This document shows positions 34,419 to 46,700 of a stretch of DNA of 64,000 nucleotides, in pieces (within the stretch, counting starts at the first letter, position 1; each line of letters starts with the position of its first letter). Source of the stretch: Mansonella perstans. Taxonomy: Eukaryota > Nematoda > Chromadorea > Rhabditida > Onchocercidae. The DNA is taken from NCBI GenBank assembly GCA_037074765.1, contig JBAMDO010000040.1:62001-126000 (forward strand), in the 5' to 3' direction. The position numbers and the translations under genes are program-made. Under the pieces are notes generated by a model, which saw only the letters and a program-made list of their open reading frames with translations, was not told the origin of the DNA and made no database searches.

Positions 34419-37400
34419 CCGTACACATAAAGCTTTATTCCTGAGTGTAGTTTTTGGGTCACATATCAATTTCGTCTCATCATAAGATACCTGCAAATAA
34501 GATAAATAAGAAATTTGTGTTTTTATAAAGAATAAATAACATACTAAGACTCTACCTGAGACAATACAAAATGTGATTAATTCGTCGCATCGCAAGAGAT
34601 GAAAATCCATCACTATGTAAAATACTACCTTTTACTGCTATCAAATTTAAATAAAAGCCTTAAATGCTTAAGGCAAACTTGCAACATAAAATGAATTAAG
34701 AACCACAAATTTCATGACCCTTTCTATAGTACATAATTCTGCTATTATGGTATATATCTTCCAGGAAAATTTAACAAAATAATAGTGTAGAACAGTTCGA
34801 CTGATAATCATCTTTTGAATCCAAAATGTAAATACTGAAATTCTGGCTTCTTTCTCTCGGCTCCCCTTTTTCCTTAGTAAAGTAGTTGCTTTAACAGCCC
34901 CCATTAAAATCATATTAAAAATGACGACTACTCTGAAAACTAACATCAATCAAAGCATAAAACAGTTAGTATATACAATGAAAAAAAAAAAAAATGAAAA
35001 ATACTGAAGAAAAACTTTGAACTTTCAAAATACACAATATAAGAAAATTAATTCGGCCAACTTGTAAACAGTATGTAAGCGACAATAAAACAGACTACTG
35101 CAACTGGAAAAATAATATAAAAAAGTATCGATAAAATACAGCAATATCACTTCGAGAAAGCACCACCAAAATAGCACTGCGTAATGAGGCAATTGTCCGG
35201 ATAAAACTTGCCAAAAAATTGAGTCTTCAAGATACTGAACAAAAATATTTTGGTAGAAGCAACTGACTGTACAAATTCAAAAGTGGAGACTAAGCGAAGT
35301 AATGATCCACCAAGACTGTCAATTTGTTTCGATTGCACTGCTTAGAAAGCAGCTTAAGAGATAAAATTACAGAAGATACCTTTGCTGACTGCTTACCAGG
35401 CAACTAATCACTTGATAAACGCAATCTGTCAACTAATTGCTATGACACTATTTATAATGTGACACTCACACTATTTAGAGGTGACAAGATATTTGATAAG
35501 ATGTGCTGGACAATTAAATGAAAAGAATCGTACTCTCCATATACTACTTAAAATTTGTCAATTAAATTTACTGCTTCGGTAAAAAACCTCCCAATGTTTA
35601 AGAAATTACTCATTCCCAATTTAAAAGTTGCACGACTAACAACAATCCGAAAGTTGTTATGCATCTTTTCCATTCCTCTGTTTTGACACTGACTTCCGAT
35701 ACTATATTAATTGCTAATAATGTTGTAAAATTTGTTCATTCATAACAGTTGTATTACATTTAACCTAGCTCACTAAAATGTACAGATGACACGGTGTGTT
35801 ATGACATAAGATAAATGTAACTAAACGAACAATGCAAGTTAAATGGAAGAATTAAGTAAAGTCAATAGAAACATCATTTTCTTTATGAATGAAAATAATT
35901 CTATAATTATCAATTGTTGAAATGAACTTACATCACAGTTGTATAGTAAAAGGAATAGCGATTACTTTTGATTAAACGAATATCAGTTATAAAAGATCAT
36001 TTTTATGTACAATTGATTTAAACCATTTAAATCTCACATATATAAAAACAAGTTATCCTTTTTGAGAATATATTATTTTGAGAAATAAACATTTCTGAAA
36101 ATATAAATAAACAAATTATCCTTTTTGGAAATATATTTAATGCAATGCTGCATCTAGTCTCAGGAAAATATCAATAGAGAAGGCAAAACTGTAACGATGA
36201 ACAAGTAATATGTTTCATTGATTTATAAACAATTTCCAACATTAATGATCAATCACTCTGCATTGGTATATAAAAGATGAATAATTTGTTGCTGTTGCTT
36301 TTCATCTAAAATCGTTCAGCACAGGAACAAATCATAGTTCTGAATTTGTATGCCCTAATTATTTTTAGTAACTTTTACTTTTCAAATCAAAGAAATAATC
36401 GGATCAAGACTTGCAACACGTAGAATGATGTATAAGTCTGTTTCATTCTATTCGACATTTATTCTGATAAGCATGTGCGTAAAGCTATACTGCGAAGATA
36501 TTCGTCTCTCTCTGTGACTGATAATTTTGGCCAAGATTATGATGAAGTCTCACGTCATATTTCAAGATAAGACTATTAAATTTCACTGATTCCAAAATAC
36601 CAACCAAAATGCAAACGCAAAACATAACTGATACATAAATAAGAAAATTCAGAAGTGTTATAAACATTGAAAATGACAATAAGAAACGAAAAAAAACCCA
36701 CAAATATATTAAAGAAATTTTAAATTAAAGCGAATCTTTTATAGAGTTTTAATGATTAAAACATTATTATAGATAAAAAAGGGGAGCAAATATCGATCAA
36801 AGTTTCAAACAATTCATATTCTTGATTTCTAATATATTTCTACAACATATATCCCATATTTTTATTTTTTCTTATATATATATATTTTGTTTTTTTTTTC
36901 GACAACTAATGCATTATATGTTAGTGGAAGTGTATCGATATATTTCTCAATTTCTCATTTATTTTTGTATTTGATTAAAATTAGAAAATTGCAAATGAAA
37001 TTAGTATGACAAATCTTTTGTCCAATAAATATCAGATAAATTTTTCAGAATTTTCAAGCAATGGAAGTATCAGAATTGTTAATAATAGCAAAAAAAAAAA
37101 AAAAAAAAAGGTAATTCAAAAAAAAAAAAAAAGAAGGCTTACATCAATTGTTCCTTTTGATTGTTGTAATTCATGTTGTATTGAAGTTGATGATATTTCA
37201 TCTATTTCAATCTGATCGATAAAATTTTTCATCATTCTAAATTCTTGTAAATTCTTGCCAATTTTATTATAGCCTGTCACGGAAATTTATTGATAAAAAC
37301 CAGAATTGAGCATGTAAATTTCGATTTAAAAACTGGAATTGATAAATTTAAAATTCAATATTAATATATACTTTTTTGTAAATGATAATATTAAAATAAT

Positions 37401-37458
37401 GTTAATTTTAACATTTAAAATTTAAACATTACGAGAATTGAATTACACAAAGCACACA

Positions 37459-37477
37459 GTCAGTCAGTCAGTCAGTC
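37459..37477 (+). repeat. (CAGT)n tetranucleotide microsatellite
   Basis: Four to five copies of AGTC/CAGT in a row, 450 bp upstream of the prefoldin 4 start codon. Confidence 0.75.
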
Positions 37478-37632
37478 ACTCAACAACTAATCGTTAATCC
37501 ATATCCATATTACACTCCTTTCTATTTGCTCTATGAACTTTGAAATTTTCCATCCAATTATAATGTATTTTAAAAGATCCTCCCCTCTAAACTCTGTTCA
37601 TTTCAGAATAAACGGATTATGGTAGCACCAGG

Positions 37633-37672
37633 AGAGAGAGAGAGGGAGAGAGGGAGAGAGAGAGAGAGAGAG
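37633..37672 (+). repeat. (GA)n purine-tract microsatellite
   Basis: About 40 bp of GAGAGA with GGG interruptions, 250 bp upstream of the prefoldin 4 start. Pure purine on this strand. In animals GA tracts near promoters can bind GAGA-type factors; that role here is only inferred. Confidence 0.8.
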
Positions 37673-37923
37673 ACTTATTGCCTGTAAATAATTTAGCAGA
37701 CAGACGTCTGAAAAAATAAAAAAGTTTTGGAAAAACTAAAAAAAAAAAAATTTATATAGACAAACGATCAGTGTTAATTTTCCCACTAGGTATTTGATGG
37801 TTGGTCGAATTTCTCAAAATTAACTTTTAAGTTAATTTAGTGAAAATTTTAAGATTTGGGGTCAATCAGTCAGTGGTTGTGGCTATTCTCACTTTCTGGT
37901 GGTCAATTACGGTGATTATTGAA

Positions 37924-39055
37924 ATGGCTACGGGTGCAGTGAAACAAAATATACATGTGAATGCCGATGATCAGAAATTGATCAATCGTTTCGCTCGACT
38001 TCATCAAAAATCAATAGATGTTAAGGTAAGATAGATTTGTATTTCTTTAAATAAAGTAGGCAAGTCTGTTCTATAGGTCTTTTTTTTTTAGTTTAGACTA
38101 ATCTAACTATTATTTGATTTTTTTTCAAATTAACGATGGCTAAATATGATTAATACTCATATTTCAATTCATATAATTAATTGATGAATCTCCTTTTGGC
38201 TTTTCATTTGAATCAAAATGGATATGATGAACAGAATTTTTAGATATTGTAAAAGTAAAATAATCTTTACAATTTCAACTCTACTTAATGCTCTTGACCT
38301 ATTATTCATTTTACTTTATGCCTATCGATAAGTATAGGTTTTGATACGTTGATAGAGATTATCAATACGTTGATTCAGATTTTGACATGCAAATATTACG
38401 AATTCCTGCTGCTGCTGCTGCTGCGAAATTCATTGTTTATTTTTTCAGGAAAAACTTCAAGAAATGAGTAGGAATCTTCAGGATTTGAATGATGCTGCTG
38501 ATGAGGTGCTGCTTTTGGATGATGCAGATGCTCAATCGGTACCATTTAAGATTGGATCAGTATTTATGCATATGGATCAGGTAAACCATTTATTCTTATT
38601 CATATCCTACTATTGTTATATTATTAAAAATTGAGCAATATTTCTGATCTCTTACTGTAATATCTTGAAGATATTAAGCGTATGAATGGATTATGCATTT
38701 TTCTTAAATTATGTAAGGGTGATAGTAGAAGTTTGGGAAGAGTGCTTATTGCATGATTTCTATCTAATATTCTTCTAGTGCTTTGTCGTTCTTACGGATG
38801 ACATGGACTAAAACAAATAATTGGTTCTGGATTTCATGAAAGTTTATGTTTTGTTATGTTGCTTGCTTTATTTTATTTATTTTCTAGGAAAGATTAAGCG
38901 ATAAGCTAGAAAATGTGAAAGAAGAATTGGGAAATCAAGTAGCTAATCTCACACAAGAACATAAGAAAATTTGCGATGAAATGGGTTCCTTGAAATCGGT
39001 ACTTTATGGGAAGTTTGGCGAAAGCATCAATTTGGAGACTGATACGGATAGTTAG
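37924..39055 (+). CDS. PFDN4: Prefoldin subunit 4
   Basis: Beta-class subunit of the hexameric prefoldin co-chaperone, which hands unfolded actin and tubulin to the CCT chaperonin in the cytosol. Exons 37924-38025, 38449-38580 and 38888-39055 give 133 residues, as expected (human 134). Two coiled-coil helices flank a beta-hairpin: DDQKLINRFARLHQKSIDVK, LQEMSRNLQDLNDAADEVLL, then the hairpin region PFKIGSVFMHM, then DKLENVKEELGNQVANL. The tail KSVLYGKFGESINLETD matches the family's VQLYAKFGSNINLEAD. ATG 37924 was chosen because it gives the family length. An in-frame upstream ATG at 37840 would add a hydrophobic 28-residue segment not seen in prefoldins. Intron 1 holds a (CTG)6 run. Confidence 0.95.
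38407..38424 (+). repeat. (CTG)6 trinucleotide repeat in PFDN4 intron 1
   Basis: Six CTG units about 25 bp before the exon 2 acceptor of prefoldin 4. Short and probably neutral. Confidence 0.8.
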
Positions 39056-40404
39056 TAGCTACTAGCGAAACCAAGCTACTATTTGCATAATATGATGGCA
39101 TTACTGTTTTTCATGCTAATAATTTTTTTATGTTTATAGAGGCCTAAAATCGGTTATTTCGAACTTTTTTGTTCTAAGTTCGTACGAACGTAAAATTCAT
39201 TTTTTACTGTCATTTTTCCTTTTTTTTTTTTTTTTTTTTATTTAATTATTCTTCGCAAAGAGATTTTGCAGGAAATTTGACAATGAATTTAAAATTAATG
39301 TGGAGTATCTCAACTGAAATTGTTTGAATATGAGTATTACATGAATTTTTCTAGTCATTTGTCTTACTTGATTAAAGCGTCACTACATGTACAATCTGAA
39401 TGGATGATCTATGGTAAATTCCTTTCTGCCCGAAATAAATTTAAGAAACTGATTCCGATTTTCCCATGGTTTATTCTTATGCTGAGTAAGCAAGGCATTA
39501 TACTTATCGGGAAAATGGTTTTTGAATTTTTGAAACAATTGTTTCGTTTTAATGGAAAAGTTTTAGGTATTTGTTTACAGGATTCATAATCAGTATTAGG
39601 ACTATTTTCTTTCTCTTCTTTATATCAGACTTTATGTTTGTTTTTTGAGGCAACAAATTTTTCAGAGAATTACACTGACAAACACCGGTTTTAAGGCATA
39701 TAAATGTTTTGCTTGTTGTTTACAGTGAATATCACCTTTCATATGTTCTTTTTACAGTTGCAGTACTGTATCTTGTTAAACTTTTTAACAGAGAAAAAAA
39801 GGTTAAACTAAAGTTAAACAAAGTTAAACTTTTTCCATCTCGTTCACTTCACTGTTATTCTTAAAACCCATGAAAACAGCTCGAAACAAGTTATATATAT
39901 ATATATATCATATTTATTTCCCCTATACTTTATCTATACTTGCCATAAAGATATCAGTTTCTCTTAAAGTAAGGATCGTTTGCTAATATTTCAGTTTCTC
40001 TGAAATATAGATATATTAGTGATATGTGACGTTCATCATTTTGGTGGCATTTGTAAATAGGAAACGGGAATGGGTAAATGACATACAGTGGGTACATCAT
40101 TTTGGTCGTTGCATACTTTCAAAATTGCACCTTCGATCGCTGTTGTTTACTGGTTGAAGTCATTCTCTGTGACTGTAAACTACAAAACTTTTCACTTTAA
40201 TAACACCGCTTAATTTTTTTGAAGTTATTTGGTGGAGAGGAAAAGGCAACTGTTCACTCTTTGTGAAGGCGTAATTGGTAGAAAGGTCGAGGACGTAACA
40301 AGTTCCAATTTTTATTTACTAATTGACTAAATGACTGATATTTTAAAAATCATTGAACTGATATTATGTATAGGGGGATACGGGCAAATCAAGGAAATGG
40401 TATT

Positions 40405-40453
40405 GTACACAGTGTAGCGATATTTAAAAAGTTAATATCGATACACTGTGTAC
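40405..40453. repeat. 20-bp near-perfect inverted repeat (hairpin)
   Basis: Arms GTACACAGTGTAGCGATATT (40405-40424) and AATATCGATACACTGTGTAC (40434-40453) are complementary at 19 of 20 positions around a 9-base loop. Flanked by short TATT-rich DNA. It could be a tiny palindromic element or a structured transcript; no coding content. Confidence 0.8.
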
Positions 40454-43345
40454 TGTACTGTAGATTGTGTCTATGTTGCTATGATAAAAAAAAAAAAAAC
40501 CTGTAGCTTAAGGAACAAGCGTGCTTTAGCTGGGGTTCAAAGTGTTAGCTTTCATTTCACTCATTTTGACGTATTTCGAGAACAGAAAACTTATCGAAGA
40601 AGGCGAAGCAGCATCCTGGGTTTCTTTTTGAAGTTTTCAAAATTTAATATCATACGTTGGAACGTCAAAATGAATTGTCATGCACCGTGTTTAATTTTTA
40701 TGACTGTCGTTTTTTAGGAATCTTATTTGCAAAATATATGCATTTATTGTCAATATGTTTAATTTTGATCTATATTACAACTAGCTAAAAAGTTATATTT
40801 TGAACTTGCATTTCTACTTGTCAAATTTTATAGCTTAGAACTGAATTAATCATAGAAAATTTAGTTCCATCATTAATATTTAGGAAGAACCTTTATTTTT
40901 CCTTCATTTTCTCTGCGTATTTTATTTTGTTGAAATTGCGCTTTTTTAAAGTTTTGATTTATAATCTCTTAACTCTTTATATATCATTGTTTTTAATTTT
41001 GATTTCTTTCTACTTATATGAGTGTTAGCTCTCTCTTCATTCAAATCATTCATAGAAATTGATTTTCCACATTGTTTATGGAAGAGGAATACAATAAACA
41101 CATGTGCTTTTTGATACAGTTCTTGTGTATAAAAGCTGTTGTATCTTCTTTGCAAGTAGCAAGAGTCATTTTGTGAGAAAACCTAGAATTGCACTGTTCT
41201 TTTAGTTTTTGAAACAACTGAAGTGATACATCGTTACGTATTCGCGCGTGTTTTCACATTCCACAGTAATTTTCCTACACTTTTTTTTTTTAGATTTCTT
41301 GCTTTGCTGTTGGTAACTTTTGTTTTTAACGTTTCCGTTTGGTTTAAAAGCTTAAGTTAGAGCTTTCTTAAAATTTGATATAGTTCGTAGGCTATAAAAA
41401 TAGACTAGATGATGTAGAATCACGTGGGAGAAAATAAGTTTCCAGCCTTTTGTTATGGTTCATTTTTTTCTTTTTTAAAGAACCATAGCATAAAACGACA
41501 GATTTTTGACAGTAGTGACGCACTAAACGAAGCAAATTTTGTCCGTTATGCTTCATAAATTTTAAAAATGGAAGAAAGTCAGTCATAAAATGGAGCGATG
41601 ATGTTTGTATTACTACAGTGTTATCAGTACTTTCGTTTCATGATTAGTCTCATCTTTCATTCTATCTTTAAATAATTGTTTTTGAAGTATCTATTCTATT
41701 AGACGGGTAAAAATTATTGTTAAAGAAGTCATTTCATTGATCCAGAAGATTCCAGTTTTTTGGAAAAAAAATATTCCGTTCCTGTTTGTCACTACATTCT
41801 TTACCGAAAGAAGTAAAAGGAGCGTGGTTGAGCGAGATGAAATTTTACATGCTAAGGGCAGCTAACCGGTTGTAACCAGTAAAATAATTTGATTTCCAAA
41901 AGTATTTCACAAAAAACATTTTTTATCAAATCTTTCTTAATGATTTAAATTATTTCATTGACCTAGAAGGTTCTAATTACAAATTACAAATTATTCCAAT
42001 CGAATAAGATACACAGCATTAGCGATCTCTTTTTCAGTTCCTTGTATCGTAGATGTGTGTTCAATCGTAAATATACTACACTTTGTATGGTAACTCGCTT
42101 TCTGTTCTATTTGGTGATGGAATGTTGACCTTGATTCGATTCATAAAAACTTGAATTTTTAAAATTTTCGATGAAGTGATATCATTTTTTTTTCTCAGTT
42201 AATAGATGAGGTGCTATCACCAGTATGGTGAGATGCTGCTTCTGGCTCCCACAGTCACTAGCAAATTATTCACCGTATCAGAATGTTGGTGCATATTCCC
42301 TTGAAATGATTTGTAATTTTTTTTTAACATTAGAGTGCTACGCCGTAAGAAATGGATCGAATAAAAATGGAATAGATCGTACTGATTTGATTTTTTATTG
42401 ATGCTAACTTTGTTAGCTTCCTATACTATTTGTAGGCTTATTGTTATTCTAAAATTGCTTAGGGATAAAGAGTAGAGAAAAAGGAAGACAGATGGGCAGT
42501 AGGCAATTTTTAATTATCGTTGATAGTCCTAAAAGTAATTATTGAGTGACAATGAGAATGATTCAATTAAATATGTGTTTCTTATTCGTCATAGTAAAAT
42601 TGTTATCGTTTCATTATTCTGTTTACTGATTTTTTGTTGTTTTTATTAAATGAGATAATTATTTAGCCATCTATCATTCTTAAAAAATCCTACTTTTTTG
42701 TTATCATTTCCTACTATCTATTTTTTACAAGAACAAAGCAATAGGACAGTTATATATATCAGCATATCAATTTGGTATCTGTTGAAGTTTAGTGAAAATA
42801 TTTATAAATTTAGAAAAAATTTTGAAATATATTTTAATTGTGCTATTCTGTTTAGGCTCCCGCTACACTAAATGAGTTATTGACGGGAAAAACTAGCTTA
42901 TTTTTTTGCGCACTTTATCAGCATCTCTGTTATCGAATTCACAAAAATCAATAATTAGCGCCGTTAATTTCATTTATTTTTGAAAATATTTCCTACATTT
43001 ATCGGCTATCATAATTTCATTATTATGTTTAGGAAAGGCAACTTCACTGAATTCTTATATTCTTTTACTTTACAATCTTAACATAAAGCTCTAGAATGAA
43101 AAATGACTTGAAATTTTTTACAATTTTAAAAAGTAAAGCTACAGAAAAAAACTATGATAATATTTACTCATATTTCTTTAATCTTCTTTTTTAGATAAGT
43201 TTGCATCTTTTATTTTTTCATAGACTTGTAGTCGTTGATCAGAATCCCGAAACATTTGACGTGTATGTATCTCATCAATGACTGTAACATATCAGCAAGG
43301 ACATATATCAAAATGTCGATTCTTTTTTTTACTTAATTTTTTTTG

Positions 43346-43435
43346 CTTAAATGGTGTGCTGCGTATACAAAAAGACAATTCGGCAGTGGCCTTAAACGGT
43401 TTGCCGCGTGTACAAAAAGACAATTCGGCAGTGGC
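43346..43435 (+). repeat. 45-bp tandem duplication upstream of G6PD
   Basis: Two adjacent 45-bp units (43346-43390, 43391-43435) begin CTTAAA and share TACAAAAAGACAATTCGGCA, differing at about four positions near the left end. The right end is 272 bp upstream of the G6PD ATG. The shared core is less AT-rich than its surroundings. Confidence 0.85.
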
Positions 43436-43686
43436 AACAAAAACGAAACGTAGTTGAAATATGAGCTCAGTGTTTCACATGTACGTACTCTTACTATTAT
43501 CTCATCTCCTGAACTACGTCGTGGTATATTGTTATGGAAACGGTGCTTGAATGAATATCTTCACAGTAGCATGATCGGCTTTCGATATATTTGTTTCGTT
43601 ATCTTTGACGTTTGCATGTGTTTGTTGTATGCTTCACCCGCAATTATAGCATCTTTCATTTTTTGATAATCCTCATTTATAAAAGC

Positions 43687-43697
43687 TGATATTGTAG
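43687..43697 (+). promoter_or_regulatory. Possible trans-splice acceptor before G6PD start
   Basis: GCTGATATTGTAG ends with an AG about 9-10 nt upstream of ATG 43707, the spacing typical of spliced-leader acceptor sites in nematodes. A short 5' leader after the acceptor (AATTGTAAA) fits. Inferred from position only. Confidence 0.3.
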
Positions 43698-43706
43698 AAT
43701 TGTAAA

Positions 43707-46700
43707 ATGTCACATGGAAATTCTCCTACGCCAGATCGAACTGACTCTCTATCTGCACCTTTAAGTATGGAGCTCGTTAACTTCCTGAAAGAGTCTATGG
43801 GAAGTATCAACACCGACCCATATGTTTTCGTTATTTTCGGTGCTTCGGTAAGTTATATTTGAAATGATTAGACTATTCTATTTAATACGAAAAAAAAATT
43901 GCTGCCTTGTTAACAATCATTTGATATATAGCTTAAAGTGTCCGATTGACGCATTTTATATTTTAACAATTAAAGTTTATTTCAATTCATTTAGTAGAGA
44001 AATTTACTAAGATAAGTTTTCATTACTCTCACTTTTTACATTAATTTTACATTTACATTAATTTTCATACTTTTGTTTTTAGGGTGATTTAGCCAGGAAG
44101 AAAATATATCCAACGCTTTGGTGGCTTTACCGTGATTCGTTACTGCCCAATAATATTTCCATCGTCGGTTACGCACGATCGAATTTGACGATGGCTTCGC
44201 TGAAGGGAAGATTTATTGAAAGATGCAAGGTCACTTTATTAAGAATTTTATTCACTTCTTCTGGCAGTTTTTGTTACGTCTAGTAGCACTACAAGAATGT
44301 TTTATTGCATTAATTTTCTGCTAAACTTAACAGTTATGTAATTAGTACAAGTATCTTGTTGCATGATTTTTTCCATAATTTCTATTAAGTTGTAATGTTT
44401 GCTGCATGCATGAAATATTGTATGAATTATGTGTTGGGTCATCCTTCATTTGAAGATATTGGTTATTTCTGACTTAGTCTTAATTTCTTCCATTTATTTT
44501 GCTTTTTACAACCATCTAACGGAATACTGTTCAGCTTCATTGTGGTGAAGAGGCAAAGTTTGATAAATTTATATCGCGTTGTTCATACATTCGTGGTAAG
44601 TATGATGAGTCGTGTGGTTTTATTGAAATACAGAATTTCATCAAAGGTATTCAACAGTCTTGTGGTGGAAGTTAGTTTTTATTTTTCCCTTTGTTGTTTT
44701 TATTTTTTACTAACTTCTTTGTGATGCATGTTTTACGAGCTAGAATTTCTTAATGGTATAATTTACATGATTTAGTAATTTTATTGGCTACTTGTGTTAC
44801 TAATCCAATTAATTTACTTATTATAGTGTTGTTATATTATTTGTTAGATGTGGAAAACAGAGGATTAACTTGCATCACTTTTGTTTGTAGCTGAAGATAG
44901 AAGTTCGAAGTTTCAAATTCATTCCTTCGTAATTTAATTTTTTCTTAAAAAACAAATTGCAGCACCGGTGAATAGACTATATTATCTCGCCTTGCCTCCC
45001 GAAGTTTTTGAAGATGTCACACTTCAGATAAGTGAGAACTGTGTCGACGACGGGTGAGTTGCTATATGCTTCTTAGTTCGTTTCTGAAAAGTCGATTCGA
45101 CCTGATTTTTGGGGCGTATTCGCTCAAATTTCATCCTATCTGGATTGATTGATATTTGGGATTAGTAATCACTAGTTTTTTTGTTTCATCAAAAATAGCT
45201 TCTCAAGACTCAGTCCTTTTTTTGGAGTGCTTAAGAAACAGGAAATAATGTTATTTGTCTTCTAGTTTAATCTATACACTTGCTTGGTTGCAAGGTATAC
45301 TGTTTTGTTTATCTTATTCGTGTATTTTCTCTGTTTTATTATTTGCAGTCAATTTTTTCATTATTTTTTTAATTGTTGATGACTTTTTTCAGTCGTTCTT
45401 GGACGCGTATCATTATTGAAAAACCTTTTGGCTTCGATTCAGAATCTTCTGCAAAACTGTCTTCACATCTCGAGCGTTTGTTTCAGGAAAACCAAATTTA
45501 TCGTATAGATCATTATCTGGGCAAAGAAATGGTTCAGAACCTTATGATTCTTAGGTTAATATCAAGCTCTTTCTTTCATTATTTTCTTGTTGTCAATATG
45601 ATTTAGCAGTATTTATATCAGGAAGAATTGAAATTCCATACATAATTTGCGTTTGGTTTGTTGCCTTTACCATTAAGACTAGTCGAACTTTAGATTTGGG
45701 AATAGGATTTTCAATCCTTCGTGGAATCGTGACCATATAGCAGCTATTGTGATTTCTTTCAAAGAAAATTTTGGAACACAAGGCCGTGCGGGATATTTTG
45801 ATAAAAGTGGTATCATACGGTGTGTTTCTAACTAATCAAATGTTTGTACCCAATATTTCATATATATTTTGTTAGATTTGTTGTCCCTGCAAAATTTTGA
45901 AGATTTTGAAATTATCTACTTGTTATTCCAGTGATGTAATGCAAAATCATCTAATGCAAATACTGACATTAGTTGCTATGGAAAAACCTGCCAGTTTGGA
46001 TGCCGAGGATATTCGTGATGAAAAAGTAATGTTTTTGCATGCCTTGATATGCCTACTTGTCTACTTGTCTTATCCGTAACATCTCTGTTTTCAAACACAT
46101 ATTTACGATAATTGGGAAATTATATTGGAGTTGTTGATGTAATTCAATCCCATCTTCCAAAATTAGGATCCGTGAGATGTGATGGGGCTTACATTGCTTA
46201 GACTTTCCTTCTGGTATACTCCTGAGCAGGCATCATGCTACTTTTGTTTGTTAGGTTTTGTGCAGGTTTATTCTGCATGGCAAAACAAAAGCACTGTTAC
46301 TGAGGTCTAATGAAGATAAGATCCTCGCGGTTTTTAACAACTCCAAATTACTAAATTCTCGGTTGTAGTGTCCCTGTTGCAAATAAAAGAGCAAGATCAG
46401 GAAAAGGTTAGGAACCACTGGATTAATGAATTATTGTGGATGAAAAACGTTATTCTTCTTCACGAATGAAATTTTTTTGGATTATTTTGTGTTGTTTTAT
46501 AGGTTTGCTTTCTTGAGTTTGTTTTTTTGTTTTCCGAGAACTGTCACGAGGTTCCATCAAACTTTTTCATTGTTTTAGGTTAAAGTTATGAAGTGTATCA
46601 AGCCCGTGAAAATGGAGGATGTGGTTCTTGGGCAATACGTTAGAGATCCAAAAGCAACAAGTAATTGCTTTATTTAATTAGTTAGATAGCATTTTTTTTT

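Larger units (their letters stand above)
34419..37923. other. Intergenic: upstream of DUF229 and of prefoldin 4 (divergent)
   Basis: 3.5 kb between two divergently transcribed genes, so it should contain both promoters. Short minus-strand ORFs near 34.7-34.9 and 35.2-35.3 kb show no domain. It holds A/T microsatellites near 36880 and 37093-37131, a (CAGT)n run near 37459-37476 and a GA-rich microsatellite at 37633-37672. No RNA gene seen. Confidence 0.45.
39056..43706. other. Large intergenic gap between prefoldin 4 and G6PD
   Basis: 4.65 kb, AT-rich. Short ORFs at 39.3-39.6 and 40.4-40.7 kb lack domains. Contains a T-run at about 39220-39240, an AT dinucleotide run at 39892-39908, a 20-bp inverted repeat at 40405-40453, a repeated phrase CATCATTTTGG near 40034 and 40096, and a 45-bp tandem duplication at 43346-43435. 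No gene, tRNA or transposon recognised; long 3' UTR and G6PD regulatory DNA are likely. Confidence 0.45.

Noticed and set aside
40448..40717. 89-codon plus ORF with Arg/Lys-rich segment
   Set aside because: No domain, includes an A-run, overlaps the palindrome and lacks splice support.
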